Shown here: in pieces, positions 10,547 to 24,192 of the stretch | Numbering within the stretch: position 1 is the first letter of the stretch | Layout: every line of letters begins with the position of its first letter | Origin: Hymenoscyphus infarciens | Taxonomy: Eukaryota > Ascomycota > Leotiomycetes > Helotiales > Helotiaceae | Length of the DNA: 64,000 nucleotides | NCBI GenBank assembly: GCA_001414345.1 | Contig: LLCB01000120.1 | Location: 1-64,000 of the forward strand | Direction: 5' to 3' | Notes under the pieces: generated by a model | The model's input: only the letters and a program-made list of their open reading frames with translations | The model's database searches: none | What the model was told of the DNA's origin: nothing | Position numbers and translations under genes: made by a program

Positions 10547-13500
10547 TCAATACTGTTTCACCGAACTCCTAAAACTCCTCCCATGGCCATTGCCGTTGCC
10601 AATACTCTTGTTCTTCCCAGAAGGTTTCGAGCGGAATGCATGTGCCGCAACTGCCTGTTCCTTTTCCTTGATATTCAACTCTGCTGCGTCGAGCAATGCT
10701 TTCATCTGTGTAGCTCCATAAACAGTTTCCTGTGCGAGCTCCTCTCTGTAGTCGCGCTGGGCTTGATCAAAAACAACCTGATACCATTTCCCCAATTGAT
10801 GGCTGGTTACATGAGTCTGAAAAGCCGAGTCTTCTATTTGGAAGTCTGCGAGAAAGATTTCTTTTTGGCCAGCATCTTGCTTATCGAATCGATGGTCAAG
10901 TCTATCAACACCGGCACCAACGATGGTCTGAGGGTCGATTGGTTTGATGATGGAATCTTTCCCAAGAAGACCTGTTACTGTTTGTTAGCTGATTATGATC
11001 AGGCATATCAAAGTAACCTAGACTTACCATCCTTGAGACAGGCTCTGAATGTCAGATACAGAGCCGTTTCCTCCAGTCGCTCAGCAGCTTCTGAATCATT
11101 CATTCCCGATGTGTCGTTCAGAGCTTTCCAGTCGTCTCTTAGCATGCATCTTCGCCAGACCACCCGCTGCATCAAAAAGCTGTCGTCCTTATCATGAACG
11201 CCACATCGAATTGCCTTCAAAGCGAGATAGAACTGTTGCGCTCGGAGTGAGTCTCGAGGCCCGTTATCACCCATAAGTGAAAGGAGTTCGACAAGCTCAG
11301 GGCCGCCCATAGCTTGATGCTCCACCAGCTCTTTCATCCTCCTCGACAACACATCAGAGAAGTGTTCGGAATCTTTCAACAGATTTTTGTTACTGTATGT
11401 ATCCAGTGCCAATTCAAACTCCCCAAGTTGGTCAATTGCGTTAGATATCGTCGTCGTATGCACATGGTCGTAGATGGTCTCCTGGATCTTGATCAAGGCA
11501 AGTTGATCATGTGTTGAGCCGAGTTCCACCTTTCCGCCATCTGGAATGATGATACCGTTATCCTCGCTGTAGCTTCTGCAAGAAAGACGAGCCAACTTCC
11601 CAATACTCAATTCAATCTTTTTGCTCCAAACGTCTGTTTCACGATCAAGGCCCAGAGTTAGGAGAGCTTGTGCTGCTTTGTCAAAGTCCTTTTCTCGAGT
11701 CACTTCTTGTATCCACCCAATCTTGGCATACTCCGGTTTTTGTCTCAAGAACCTCGTCAAGTAAGATGACTTTTCTGGAAATTCGTCCAAGAGCTCGTTC
11801 ATGGAATCGAGCTGGATTTCTAGTTCATAGTATGCACTTGCCCATCTCATACCGAACTTCTCAAAGCAGTGGTTGACAGTATTCTGCAAAATGGTGTTTC
11901 GGCGTTGGACCTTCGGGCGAAGTTCTGGGTCAAGATCCGAATCTTTCAAGCTTGTCGTACCATCGCTGAGCTCATAGTACAAGACTGACGCTAGAGTTGG
12001 TAGCATTTCGTGCTGCTCAGCCAAGTTCATCGCCTCATCGGGTAATTCAAGTTGGTTTGCGAGCTCCTTGACTTCCTTCTCCAGCTCGCGTTGTGCATCT
12101 CGAAGGTGTCCTGCCTCAATTTGTATGTCCAGGTCGTCTTGTGCCGTAGCCCACCGAATACGCTCATTATTCGACCTAATGGCCATGTCGATCAAAGTAT
12201 GCTGCTCATCTCTGACTTTGTTCATAGTCGAAGAACTTGGTTGGCCTTCCTGTTGTTCCGGCTTATCCCAATACTGATTTAACAGCACAGCCGCTAGTCG
12301 AGGTTGCTTCCTAACATTCTCGACAAGATATTGTGATGATGTCCAAAACTCAGGAAGGTCCTCGTAACCAGATGTCAATATGCCATGCTCAAGGGGTTCA
12401 GCCTGAAGGCCATATAGAGAAACGTTGTCTGTTCTGAAATCGAAGGCGGTTTGAAGAGCACCAATGATTAGGTCATTTGCCTCACTAAGAGTTTCCATCA
12501 CAACGTCGTGTCCCTTTTGGCCATCCTGGAATGTGTACTTGATCACTTGATATGCCCATGGGAGAGCAATGTCCAACCTCCAGATGTCTTTTAGGAACCA
12601 AAACCGAACCCGGTCAAGCTCACCGGCTTCTGCTACAGGATTCGATTTGTAGTCTTCGTGGATAAATTCGACAACTTCTGTTAAAAGGCCGCGTTTTTGT
12701 CCTGCGGGTTTTTCGCTGACGCACTCATCATAGTTTCTCCAAACAATCAAAGCAGCTGCCATTTTCTCGGCGTCCCAAAGTAGTTTCCATCGTGTAACCC
12801 GATCAAGTTCAACCCCACTTGACTGTAGATAGCTGGCAAGTTCGTGAAGAGCAGCTGATCGTAAGCGCAGGTTTTGCTCGACCGAAGCAGCCATGGATGG
12901 GATGTTAGGAATCTCGGATTTCAGAATGTCAACGCTCAACTCCAAAGCCGCCACAGCCATCTCCTCCGGGGGAAAGTCCGACTCAGGTCGCACAGCAAAA
13001 TTAATTGGATTTTCACTTAGCGTCCCGTAAAACACTGCTTGCGTCAACTTGCTTTTTGCGGTAACTCGTGGCGCGGTTTCTGGTGAGCGGAGTTTTGAAA
13101 TGTCGTTTGCTGCTATTCGTATTACACCTCCACCCCGAACGAGCAAAACAGTAGATGGTTGCTTGATCTTGTGCCGCCGCGACTTGTGATCCTCACCTGT
13201 GTGTGGAATGGCATTGGGATCTTCCATTCCAGATCCTACGATTTCAATGTTGAGATCACCTCTAAAGTCGACGACATCCTCAAAGGTGTGTGGGTAAAGA
13301 TGGTTTTCGGCCATCAGCTGTGAGTCGGGTGAATCGCCCTGTTTGGCCAGCGAGACAACCACCACAGCTTGATCAAAGACAATAAAAGCCAGGTTTGGAT
13401 CCGGTAGGTAGAGCTGGGTATTTGAAGTGGGATTCCGAGTTACAGGCGCTTCATAGGACTTAATTGGTCGAATACTGCCAATTATAAGGCCATCGTGCCG

Positions 13501-14899
13501 CAAGACAACTTCGATCAGGGAGTAGTGAGAGACGTTTTTGTCGGTGAGGGAAGTTAGCAGTAAAAGTCGCTGTCCTTCATCCTCGCTTGGTCGAATAACT
13601 GCCGTGCTTGAAGTCGGATCCGGGTTATGTGCGAGATCTAGGAGTTCGAAAGTCTCGATAAGGAGGTTATTTGATGAGGGTATCGCCTGCTTGATCGCCG
13701 ACACAATGTCTTCTCGGGATTCCGTTTCGGCGATCATCGATGTATGCCCACTTCGATGTATATCCCAAGATTGAATCTTACCCTTCTTGGTGGCCAATAC
13801 AACATTTCTCTCGCCAGTTCTGTCGGGTCGGCCAGCTCGTATGGCTGATATATCGCCATGCCAGGAGGAGCTAGACAAAGCATTCCGCAGACTTCCAAAA
13901 ATACCGGTATTTGCTGAACCGTTTCCGCTTCGAAGAAACTGGACCGCGATCTTAGGCTTCCCGTTTCCATCTCTGACGGTCATGAAGGCAATTCTGCCAC
14001 TGCTAAAAGCAAGCATAAAACCAGCGGATTCCGCATTTAATATCTGTATGACCTTTTCCCCAGACATCATCCCAGCAATCTTTTCCTCGACGCCATTTCG
14101 TTGTGTTCGAAGTTCCAGCGTAGATGCACTCGTAATCGACTCCCAGTATGTGATTTTGCCAGTTGTAGGAATAATTACTACTAGTCCCGGTTCTGAGGAG
14201 TCTGCTGAACCTGATACCAGAGACCCTAGGGGTAGTGGGTCGGAAGTATGTTTAGAAGGTTGAGGGAGAGCGAATGTAAAGGACTCGGGAGAGGCTTCGT
14301 GTGTAGTGTATGGCCAGACGATTGCGTGGGTGTGCGTGAGGACGAGGGCATATCCGCTGTCGGAGTAGATTGCACCATGTTGTCGACCTGGGGGAGGGTT
14401 AGCTTCCATTACTTTTAGCAGATAGTTTGCAACCTACTGGTTGCATCCCTGCGCAGTCGATCAGGTAAAGCTGGAAGCTTGCTGACAGTATATGTATCGT
14501 TCTTGGTCTAGAATATCAAAAGTCAGTAAGTACATAGTGATTGAAGGGCTTGAACAGCTCCAACTTCACAAGGAAGCTTACCAGATTGACACTACCATCC
14601 TCCCTCGCAAGCCTCTCAACAGATCTTTGCTTTTTCCCCCGTACTGCGATATTCGTATCTTTCGGAGGGATGATGGTTGCTGGTGGGCTTTCGCGCCTGG
14701 CTAGTGCTGGTAAGAGCTTATTGGGCTTAGTTTCCTCCATCTCAACCGGACCACCTGGAGGCACAAAGGTTTGTTCAGTCATTGTGCTTCTCTGCCTCTT
14801 CGCCTTCGGGATGGAACCTTCATTGGATGCAGGTCGTGCTCGCCGTCTGCTGGTCCGGACGGTGCCCGCAGGTGTGTTGGCGCTGGAAGCAGAAAACAT
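10547..14899 (-). CDS. NUP133: Nucleoporin NUP133
   Basis: Four exons on the minus strand: 14582-14899, 14438-14507, 11028-14387 and 10547-10971; 1,390 residues, normal for fungal Nup133. The first exon encodes a basic, disordered leader (SRRRARP, PKAKRQRS). Exon 2 supplies NDTYTVSKLPALPDRLRRDA, and exon 3 opens with the conserved RQHGAIYSDSGYALVLT at the start of the seven-bladed propeller (to about residue 520). The remainder is an alpha-helical stack, with RVRFWFLKDIWRLDIALPWAYQ and later ASAYYELEIQLDSM. It is a structural member of the Y-shaped (Nup84) scaffold of the nuclear pore and binds its partner at the C-terminus. All junctions keep phase and follow GT-AG. Confidence 0.93.
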
Positions 14900-15591
14900 C
14901 GTGGATGCGTCGCGCGTCGCGAATGATGGAATTCGATTATGCTGGAATCGTGGTGTTTTATGGATAACTTCCTGTCACCATAGTCCAGGTGTAAGATGAT
15001 GGCGAGCAGCGGCGAATGCGCACTTTTGTCTCGGGGGTGTTGAGGGTTGTGTTTACATTCAATGCTGTATGTACCCTACCTATGGCCAATTTCTGAGGCA
15101 GAATCCTTGGAAACCAACGTGTTTAGGCCTGAGGCTGAAGGCGGTCAGCTCAGATATTACAGCCTCACTTGCCAAAGCTAAGCTTTCACCCATTTTGAAC
15201 AACGCATCGGCAACGATTTAATAATCCTTACGGAGTAGGAGACAGTCCTCTCAATTGGAGTCCTGCACCCGAAATACCCTCCTTCTGTTTAAGCTCGCCA
15301 TTTTTCTTTTCTTGACATAAAATCCTCTGACTGCATTTCCTACCTTCAATTCAACTACTCATACTTGTAGCAAGCCGAAGTTATGATTTATTATTCTTGT
15401 TCACTAACAAGCACGAGTTTAATAGACCGAACGCTAGCGATATAGTAAAGTGGTGCGACTCGGGAAGTTGTGCTGTACCCATAAAGTATCCATGACGCTA
15501 ACTTCGGTGACGTTTTCATTCCGGCGTACTCTCTGGTCCTCCATGCAACGACAACCTCAAAAACACCCAACTCCAAGAATGAAGATTTCCA
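14900..15591. promoter_or_regulatory. Divergent promoter region, NUP133 and AFG1
   Basis: About 690 bp separate the NUP133 start (minus) and the AFG1 start (plus). No other coding region is visible. It must contain both promoters, but I cannot point to specific elements. Confidence 0.5.
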
Positions 15592-18142
15592 ATGTCCCGA
15601 GCACTCCCAACTTCCGTTACGTCTCTGGCAATCACAAATCCTCTTGTTCTATACCGATCGTTACTTCAGACCAAGCAAATAGCCCCTGACCCAGCGCAAT
15701 ATCGATTAGCTCTTCACTTACAGAAATTATATACGAACCTTCTCGATTATTCTCCCCAAACTCAATATGGAGCTCGACTCAAAGACATCAGTCGAGTTGT
15801 GGAGAATACACAGGAGAAAAACGATCGAGTGCTAGCAGTTGCTGGACATCCATTGAGACGCAATCCACTATTTTCTCATTTATTCTCTGAAACCGGTCGT
15901 GATACACTCGCTTTAACGCGAGTTCTTACAAGTCATGAAGCGGCAATAAATCTTGACTCCCCGAGGGGATTACTACTGCACGGAGAAGTCGGAACTGGGA
16001 AAAGCATGATGGTGGACCTTTTAGCTGATTGTCTTCCCAATCAAAAGAAGCGAAGATGGCACTTCAATACTTTCATGTTGGAGATTCTTGCTCGTCTCGA
16101 ACAGCGTCGCAAGAATGGAAGTCCTGATCCAGAACATTCTTTGATCTGGTTGGCAAAAGATATGATAGAAACATCTCCTATCCTCTTCTTAGACGAGTTT
16201 CAATTGCCAGACAGAACCGCAGCGAAGATATTAAGTAGTCTGTTAACAACGTTCTTCCAATTGGGCGGGGTATTGATTGCTTCATCCAATCGCATGCCCG
16301 ACGAGCTATCCAAAGCTAGTGGCATGGATTTTACGGCCCCCTCTGGAGGGGGTTTTATGAGAAAATGGCTTGGTTATGGCGACGGACGAATACCAAGCAT
16401 GTTTCCTTCCAATAACGAGTACGCGGCCTTTGTAGAGGTTTTGAGAACTCGATGTGAAATATGGGACATTCGAGGAGATCGAGACTGGAGACGGAGAGAA
16501 GCAGAGGAAGTTGGGACTGACGGGACCGAAGCTTTACGGCAAGAATTAATCGAAGATGTTCTTGCGAGGGAGCAGGGTCGAGCAGGTCTTTTAGAACGCC
16601 CAACAGAAGTGTCACTTAATGAATCAGAGAGCATAACGACAAAATTGCCCAGCAAGTATTTCTTACGGCCGTCGAGCGAGGGTTGGGATAAGACCATCGA
16701 AAATGTGTTGGCAGCGAAAACCGGTAGCCCAATCCCATGGGAGTCATCAACAATATCAGTTTATGGCCGAAAAGTCCCAGTCCCGCGACATTTCGAGGGA
16801 ATAACTTTTTGGACCTTTGAAGAACTATGCGAATCAACACTTGGCCCAGCGGATTACATCACATTAGCCTCGACATTCCACACTATCATACTAGACAACG
16901 TCCCGATCCTTCACATATCTCAAAAGAACGAAGCCAGAAGGCTCATCACCCTTCTAGATGCTTTATACGAAGCGCGCTGCAAGCTAGTAATCCGAGCCGG
17001 AAGTGATCCGGACTCACTCTTCTTCCCGGAAACAAGGATAACTTCAAACTCTGGAGCCACTGGTTCTCAACAAGACGACAATGAGGATGGAGATGCTGTC
17101 TATCCCGAGACTCTAGCTGAAATCTACCAAGATCAAACATCCCCGTTCAGACCCAATATCTCATCATATACAGATAGTTCGAGAGCTGGTTATGATCCAG
17201 ATGAGGATTCGGATTTTGGACCTATTCCTGGAAAGGGGAACGAAATCGGCCGTCAAGTTGATTTTGGTAATACCGGGTCTTTCACGGGAGAAGATGAGAG
17301 ATTTGCGTATAAGCGAGCAAGTAGTAGACTCTGGGAGATGTGTGGAGCACGGTGGCATGCGAGGTCTGAGCCTACTGTGAGTATCCCCTGCTTGGATTGT
17401 TAGGTCTTTCAATACCCCCTGAGCACTTTTTTTTTTGCCTTCGTTTCTCTATTCTTCTGCTCAACGGTTTTTATGGCCTATACTCTCTTCTGGGGCATAG
17501 GAACTCGTGGTTGGTCAAACCTACCCCTCCCTCCCCCACTGTAACATTGTTCAACAAAGAATCGGAAAATCAATTTGATTATTTTGAATGGCTGAAATAA
17601 TTAGACATAAATTATCTTCATTCTTCCAGAAGAGTTGGGATAATCGGAGAAGGGGCAAGTGCCTTGAGTCTACAGTCACGCATTTGTGGTATAGGTCAAA
17701 GACAAGCTTTTGGGCATAATTCAAAGGCATCATTGTCTTTGACGTGGGTTTTGTTCTTTTCTCAATCCAAACCTCTACCAATCAAATATTGATCATATTC
17801 AACATTCTAACCCCTCCTCAGTGGTGGAGACCGTTACCCCTCGAAGTCCGAAGATGGGAGCGCTCAGCATCTGTAATCTCGACCCCACAAAACCAACCAA
17901 TATCAGAGAGCGATGTCAAAATAGGGACTTTTGTCGAACTTGATGAGCCAGCAGGACTTCGCCATGATCAGAATCTGGGAGGTGAACAAAATCCAGTCGA
18001 AAGTCCATTCAGGGAACCAAAAGACCCTCCTACGAAGATCGGCTGGACTCATGCTTGGGGAATGACGAAATGGGGGAGGAAAGCTGGACCTTGGGGTCAA
18101 GGAGTTGATGGATTGGGAGATAGAAAGAAAGGAGGTGGGTAG
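15592..18142 (+). CDS. AFG1: AFG1/LACE1-like mitochondrial ATPase
   Basis: Two exons, 15592-17376 and 17822-18142, giving 701 residues. This is an AFG1-type AAA+ ATPase, a mitochondrial protein implicated in turnover of mitochondrially encoded cytochrome oxidase subunits. Walker A is GEVGTGKS (131-138) and Walker B is PILFLDEFQ (Asp201, Glu202), followed by the ASSNRMPDEL sensor region. DYITLASTFHTIILDNVP and the C-terminal arginine-rich ARWHARSEP are family features. The 445-bp intron is long for this genome. The second exon is supported by the in-phase continuation WWRPLPLEVRRWE after the donor GTGAGT. The C-terminal extension after residue 595 is rich in Pro/Gly and less conserved. Longer than yeast Afg1, as usual in filamentous fungi. 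Confidence 0.88.
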
Positions 18143-18657
18143 AGGGGGTACATAGAAAATAGATGGACTTCGCTAGAGACTTGCCTATCTTTTTCACTAT
18201 CAATTGATTAACATTTCATAGATAGTTTTCAAACGCACTTTTCCCTTAGTATTAGGGAGGCCAATCACGACGGGAGGCTAGTACACAAGCCCCATTAAAA
18301 CCCCACAATTCCAGAATTATATTCATAGCCACTATTAACACCTCTTGCAAACACAAATCCAGAGTCTGTTCGCCTGGCCTGGTCGGTTGAAGGTTCCATC
18401 CGTCGTAAGTAGCACCATAAAAACATCTAACATACCGGGTATTCTCAGCGTGCCTTAAGTGGCGGGCAGAGTTTTTGCTGTTTTTTTTTGGGAGACTATT
18501 CACTCATTATGTATTTTTGATAGGTTGAGTTGAGAGACAAGGGTCAAGGGTCCACCACGGGTCCTCAGCCTTCTGAAACTCTTCAGCCTTGTCCAAACAA
18601 CCAGGACATAGGTAGAAATCCATCAACAGCACCCGGCCCAAAAACACACACAAAACA
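18143..18657. other. Intergenic between AFG1 and TRAPPC2L
   Basis: About 515 bp between two plus-strand genes. No coding signal was recognised. It should contain the AFG1 terminator and the TRAPPC2L promoter. Confidence 0.45.
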
Positions 18658-19476
18658 ATGTCGGCAATCCCATCAATAGCCTGCATAGGCGTAATCGGCA
18701 AAAATGTACCTCTGCCCTCTCATCTTGCCACCCATAAACCCCCTCCTTTTGCTCCTCACTAACAACAAACCACAGAACAACCCCCTCCACGTCTCCCTCT
18801 TCCCCTCGCATCCCCTCTCAACGCCCCTCCGAACACCCGTCCAGTTTTCCCTCCTCCTATCTAGTACCCTCGACATCTTCGCGGCGCGCTCAAAGATAAA
18901 CGTCTCGGTAGGCGGTGGTCTATCGGGCGATTATGGACTGTTACATGCGATCGATGAGAGGCTTGCGGCGTATGGGTTTGAGACTAATACTGGGGTTAAG
19001 TTTGTTGTTGTTGTAGACATGAGAGGACGGGGGATCGGAGGGGATGATATGGGGAAGGCGGGGGCAATGGGGGGTTTGGGGTTAAGGGAAGGGGAGATGA
19101 AGTTTGTAAGTTGCGTTCTTTCGTATATTTGAGGGTTGTTCTGGGGTGGCATGGGATAGCCTGGGTCTTGGGGTGTGGAGTTTGGACTTTGGAGTTTGGA
19201 CTTTGCTGGCATTGGGTGGGAACAAGGAGTTGAGAATTGGAGCAAATGGAACCACAAGGAGTCGAGACGAGGAGAGAGAACAAGAGCTAACACAACACGC
19301 AGGTCTTCAGACAATTGCAAGATGCCTACATTAAATTACTGCAAAACCCATTCTACGATCCAGATGAACATAGCCCGCCGACCGGTCGAGGTGGAAAGAA
19401 AATTACAAGTAGGCGGTTCGCGGAAGATGTTAGGAAGATTGGGGAGCGGTGGAGACCTGGAGCTGGAATTGTTTGA
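18658..19476 (+). CDS. TRAPP complex subunit, TRAPPC2L/Tca17-like (sedlin fold)
   Basis: Three exons: 18658-18705, 18776-19105 and 19303-19476; 183 residues. The N-terminus MSAIPSIACIGVIGKN splices to NNPLHVSLFPS, the beginning of a longin/sedlin-type fold. LSSTLDIFAARSK and LLHAIDERLAAYGFETNTGVKFVVVVDM follow. The last exon gives FRQLQDAYIKLLQNPFYDPDE and ends near ITSRRFAEDVRKIGERW. This pattern is that of TRAPPC2-like proteins rather than Trs20 itself. They help assemble TRAPP, the Rab exchange factor at the Golgi. The second intron holds a 14-bp duplicated segment (GTTTGGACTTTGGA type) near 19180-19205. Exon 1 is only 48 bp. Confidence 0.9.
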
Positions 19477-21384
19477 GGGCACCGCGGATAATTGAAGGGG
19501 TATTGGACATTGGAGAGGGAGTTTCCGTTCAGGCAGCATTTGCGGGGCGTTTGGAGCGAAGGGAAAGTGTTAATACTTCCTCCCTAATTTAAGTTTTTGG
19601 TTATGTTCTCTTTGATGGTGAACAAACTGCTTTGAAGTAAAGTTACCTTTCCTGTAGAGTGGGGTGGGCTGTTGTTCCTTGGTAGCTATCTACCTTGGAA
19701 TGGAACTATCCATCTCTACTGTCCTCATACAATTACCTTTTCCAGCACCCCCTCTCCTATAGTTCTCAGGAAATAAGTCGAGGTAATTTGTTCAAAACAT
19801 CTCTTGCAAATGTTACGCTGACAGATTTCAAAACCCTCGAGGAGGCCCCTCATGATATCCTTGAAGTGCTTCCAGATCCCCCCGGAAGATTCTTACCTCA
19901 ATTGCCAACTCCAAAGAAAGACTCCAATTTTTGGCATACAAAGTATAGGTACTAGAGTGCAAAGCAAAAAAGCAATCCTTCCACTTCACTCCACCTTATC
20001 CCACAACTATCGCCCTACTATTCTTGGTAAACGAGTTATCGTTCCCTCCCCCTTCTCCGAGTCTTTTCAACATTCAAATGGAATTCCATCTCGGAGACAA
20101 AATTCCCCCAAAAGGCTTTTCAGCACTTGCAAACACGAGGGAGAGCCCCAAAAGCGATTTTCACAGAAAAGGTTCTCCTCCTAGCAAACCTACCCCCGAA
20201 AAGAGGTATCCAATAACCCCCTTCTTCTTCCTCCTACTTTAGAATTTACTCCTTCCACGAGACGCCACCTGCGCTTGCTCCCTCAAGCCTTCAGAGAAAA
20301 ATCTACTCGGGAACCTCAAGAAATAACTCTGGGAGACGCTAGTGCTAACAAATTATGTGTAGTTTAAAAGATGTAGAGATAATCAAACTCAAACAATTAC
20401 AACAACGATTTAACCATAACAATCAAGTTGGACACAAGCACACAAACTTGATGTTGACATTGGGAAAACGAGTCGCTGGAACCAGATCATGGCGACTGAA
20501 AATCGTTTGGATGCAGGCGTCCACTCGGGGGCTGGGGGTTGAGTGCTTGCGGGTTGCGCGTGAAGTGAACTCTGGAAGGAGTTTCGGTAAGATGACCATG
20601 ATTTGGGCATTGGGAATTATTATGGCGTCACGTTGATCAAATGCATATTTAACAGATCTAAGGAGCAATTCTATTCTGTAACGACTGACTAGATAACAAA
20701 GTTTTTCCCTTTCTGACTTTTGATTTGGCATACAAGCGTGCAACGGCACCAACGAAGAAAAGAAACCCTTTTCCACAACTCAGAGGCAAGACTTTTACCG
20801 CTGTAATAACTCCGCCAAAACGCAGAATCAAAGCAGATTAACCCTCACTCTAACCGCAGAAAGTCGCAATATGATAACAAAAAGACTCTTCAGAGAAATG
20901 ATACATCAATGCAAAGTGCTCTGCCAATAAGTCAAGGTGAAATAGTAGCAGCCACCAGCAAAGGCAACCATAAGCATACCATGATTCAACCTATCGCAAA
21001 ACCGTAACCATGATGTGTCCAAAGCACCGAAGAATCACCCCTCAGCGTAGGATGACCAGTATTGGGTAAATTAGGTTGCCGGAGAAAATGTTGAAAACAA
21101 GAAGGAAATATCGTAGCTTGGCTTGAACAAGTTTTTATAGCCTTTCCTGCAAACACAGTGGAAACAAACAATGTTGAACGTGGCTTTCGTAGGATGTAAC
21201 AGCCAATCGATGACATCCTTAGATATGAAAGACCAAAAGCCGACGGAGAGACAGAGCCCAGTTCGATATGTTGTGTCCTTATGGTGATTCATTGATATCG
21301 TGTGTCATGTAAAGATCGTGAGGTGAGCCAAGACCTGTACAGGTGTGCAATATGACAAAGCAAGGAAGTAATATATCGAAGTGC
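19477..21384. other. 1.9-kb intergenic region
   Basis: Convergent gap between TRAPPC2L and the PUF gene. Several short open stretches occur, for example at 19695-20240, but none starts convincingly or resembles a family. It probably includes a long 3' UTR of the PUF gene. Confidence 0.45.
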
Positions 21385-24192
21385 TCAGCGATAAGCTCCA
21401 CCATATCGGGGGGCCTGTTGAGGAAGGCGGGGATTTGGAGCACCGATAGCTGGGCCAACTCCAGGACCAGGACGAGTCTGAATAGCGGGATTGGTGCAGA
21501 GCATACCAACTCGAGAACCAAATTTAGAGCCCCGAAGAGAGACCATGTGCTTTCGGATATGTTGAGCAACAATCTCACGGTGTTGAGGGTTGGAGTGGGT
21601 CAGAATGTACTGGATGAGGTAATTGCCATACTGATCACTTGCGATATCGATCAGTGGAATTCGTGGTCTGTCGAGACGGCCTTCGCAGACTCGGTCAAGG
21701 TAGCGTCCAAGGAAATCAACACCACCAATCTTGAGGCATTTCTCAACAACCTTGGAAGCGAATTGGTCCATGCTGTATTCAGAGGCATAACGAATGACGT
21801 GATCAATGGCACGGCTTCGATCAGCCGGAGCACCATGTTCGCAAATGTGCTGGATACACCAGTTGCCGAATTGACCATGAGCAACGATGTCGATACTGGC
21901 AAGAACCTCTTCAATGCAAGGGCGCTATGATGCGGTTAGCAGGGTTCAAAAAGAGAGAACAATCGGGGATTATACCTTATCCTCCTCGAGACAATTCTCA
22001 AAGATGTTCTGTACAACCAAACTACCTGTCTCACCAAGAGCAACCTCGTGCCACATTCCGCGAAGAGCCTCGTTGACGTACTTCATGATTTGTGGTGGGG
22101 ATTCAGTCCAGCGGAGCTCAAATAGCTTTTGCCAAACATGACAAGCATATCTGTGAATGACAGTCTCTGGGATACGACGAAGGAGTTCATGAACCATGAT
22201 GGCCTTGTAGTCTTCTGGGACTGAGTCGAATGCCTTCTGAACAACATGGCAGCCGAATGCATCCATGGAAAGGTTCAGAGTGTTACCTCGGATGGCTTCG
22301 GCAATCTTAATAACCTGGTCAGCTGTTCCGTGCTCAAAGCATCTTTGAACCAGAAAGTTTCCAAAGCGGTTGACCATCAAGGGATAGGCTTGCGCAACAA
22401 TTGCTTCGACAATATCGTACTTTTGCTCTGTTGTGCCAACCTTGAGCTTTTGCTGGAGGAAGATAGATGCTTGTTGATCATTGTTGCATACAATCTTGTC
22501 GACAATATATTTCCAGTTACAATTGACAGTTCGATCAAGGAGACGACGGTAGTTGAGAGGTTCGGTAGTGGGCAAGTAAGTCTGTCCCTCAGTAGCAACG
22601 ACCTAAGCATGGTTAGCACAATGATAAGGAGTGGTCGATTAGTGGACCTACCTCGTTCTTCCATCCACCAGTGCTGGACGTAAACTCCGGAGCGTGCGGA
22701 GAGAGAGGTGTACCAATTGGCTGAGGCTGGTAACCGCCATACATACTGCCACCTCCCATACTCATACCACTACTCATACCGAATTGGCCACCCACTCCGC
22801 CGCCCATACCTCCAACTGATCCATAGGGGGTTGAAGCAGGAGTATATCCATCGTAAGAGCTACTGCTGCTAGCATATGGAAACGATCCTCGACCAAACCG
22901 GCCAGCAACTTGGTTGCGGCGACCGGCGGGAGGAGCCATCAGTAGATCAGTATCAGGAGCCATACGATCACCCCGGAATGGAGGACCAGAGTATGCCATT
23001 GGTGCTTCGACAAATGGTTGACCACCAAAACCACGATTCATCCACTGATTGGAGGACTCAGAGGTTTGGAAAACTGGGACGGGACCCTGAGAATAGCCAG
23101 GCTTGCCGCCGTTTCCCCAAATGTTGCGGGCACGATTGAAACCACCAGCAGACAACGCGTCGCTTGTGTCGGAACGGGAATCGTCTTGCGCAACCCAAGA
23201 TGCCTCACGCGAGATTTGAGGGCGAATACCGGGGTTCATTGCCTGTTGAATGTGGGCCAAGCGAGGATCAGAGAGCTCAGGATTGACGCCAAAATCGGCC
23301 TCGGAGGCGGTGCCGATAGCTTGGTCGATAGTGTGCTTTGTGATTCGACTTTGAGAGAGCTCCTGGTCCATGCGAGCCATGCGAGCCTTTGCAGCTTCAA
23401 GCTCAATCTTCAACCGAAGAACTTCTTCGCCGCCAGTTGTGGAGGAGTCCTCACCAACGGCACTTGGAGGAGCAGTGCTTGATACGGAGCTGTGATGTGC
23501 CTCGGTGACTGGGGTAATTGGCAACGTGGTGTTTGCAGTAGAGAGGTATTCGACGGTCCGAGAGTATGCCGTGGTTTCCTCCGAAGACTTGAGGGCCTTT
23601 TGTTGCTCGTTGATGGTAGCACTTTGCTCCGAGAGCTTCGCGAGAAGTTTGTCCATTGGGCTGATTATCTCATCCTTGGAGGACGCGTGAGACTCGTGGC
23701 TCATCTTCATCTTCTGCGGAGGTAAGTATTTGCCTTGTGCCCCTTTGGTAAACTGGGAAGACAAGCTGACCTTTGGTGCAGCTTGATTACCAAGCTTGCT
23801 GGTAGACAAGGCAGTGGCCGATTTCTTGAGGGAGAGTGCGCTGTCCTGTTATGTTCCAAAATTAGTTACAATTGCGGCTTCTATTCAACATAGATATCAT
23901 GTAAATAGATGATGCCTGGAGGAGAGGGGTTGTGTGCGGGTATTTGAGAGTTGGTGGCGGAGCAGAAATGTGCTCAAGAGGTGGAGGTTGAAGTTGGGGT
24001 GAATAGGGTTGCAGATGGGAAAAGTGACGTTGAGGTTCGAGTGCTGCAAAGAAGGGTGAGACTCACAGGTCGGCTACCCATCTTGTCTTCAACAGCACCG
24101 CTGGCATTGGCATTGGCATTCTCTTGCGAGAAGCTTCGATTGACGCCTGTTCGACGGAGGCTGGGAGAACCTGTAGAGGCAGTGGTAGACAT
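21385..24192 (-). CDS. Pumilio/PUF-family RNA-binding protein
   Basis: Four exons on the minus strand: 24067-24192, 22652-23845, 21976-22602 and 21385-21924; 828 residues. The first ATG is MSTTASTGSPSLRR; the frame runs seven codons further upstream only from a GTG. The N-terminal half is disordered, with a short coiled coil (LKIELEAAKARMARMDQEL) and Gly/Met/Ser-rich stretches. The C-terminal Pumilio homology domain (about 445-790) shows the repeat cores NWKYIVDKIV, RFGNFLVQRCFEHG, FGCHVVQKAFD, YACHVWQKLFE, GSLVVQNIFENC, FGNWCIQHICEHG, FASKVVEKCLK and YGNYLIQYIL, which is eight repeats. Such proteins bind UGUA-type sites in 3' UTRs and repress or localise mRNAs. I cannot say which yeast Puf it matches best. 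Confidence 0.93.

Noticed and set aside
10484..11197. Open stretch on the plus strand
   Set aside because: It lies opposite the last NUP133 exons and its intron and shows no family features.
21343..21930. Open stretch on the plus strand
   Set aside because: It is the mirror of the last PUF exon, whose repeats are unmistakable on the other strand.
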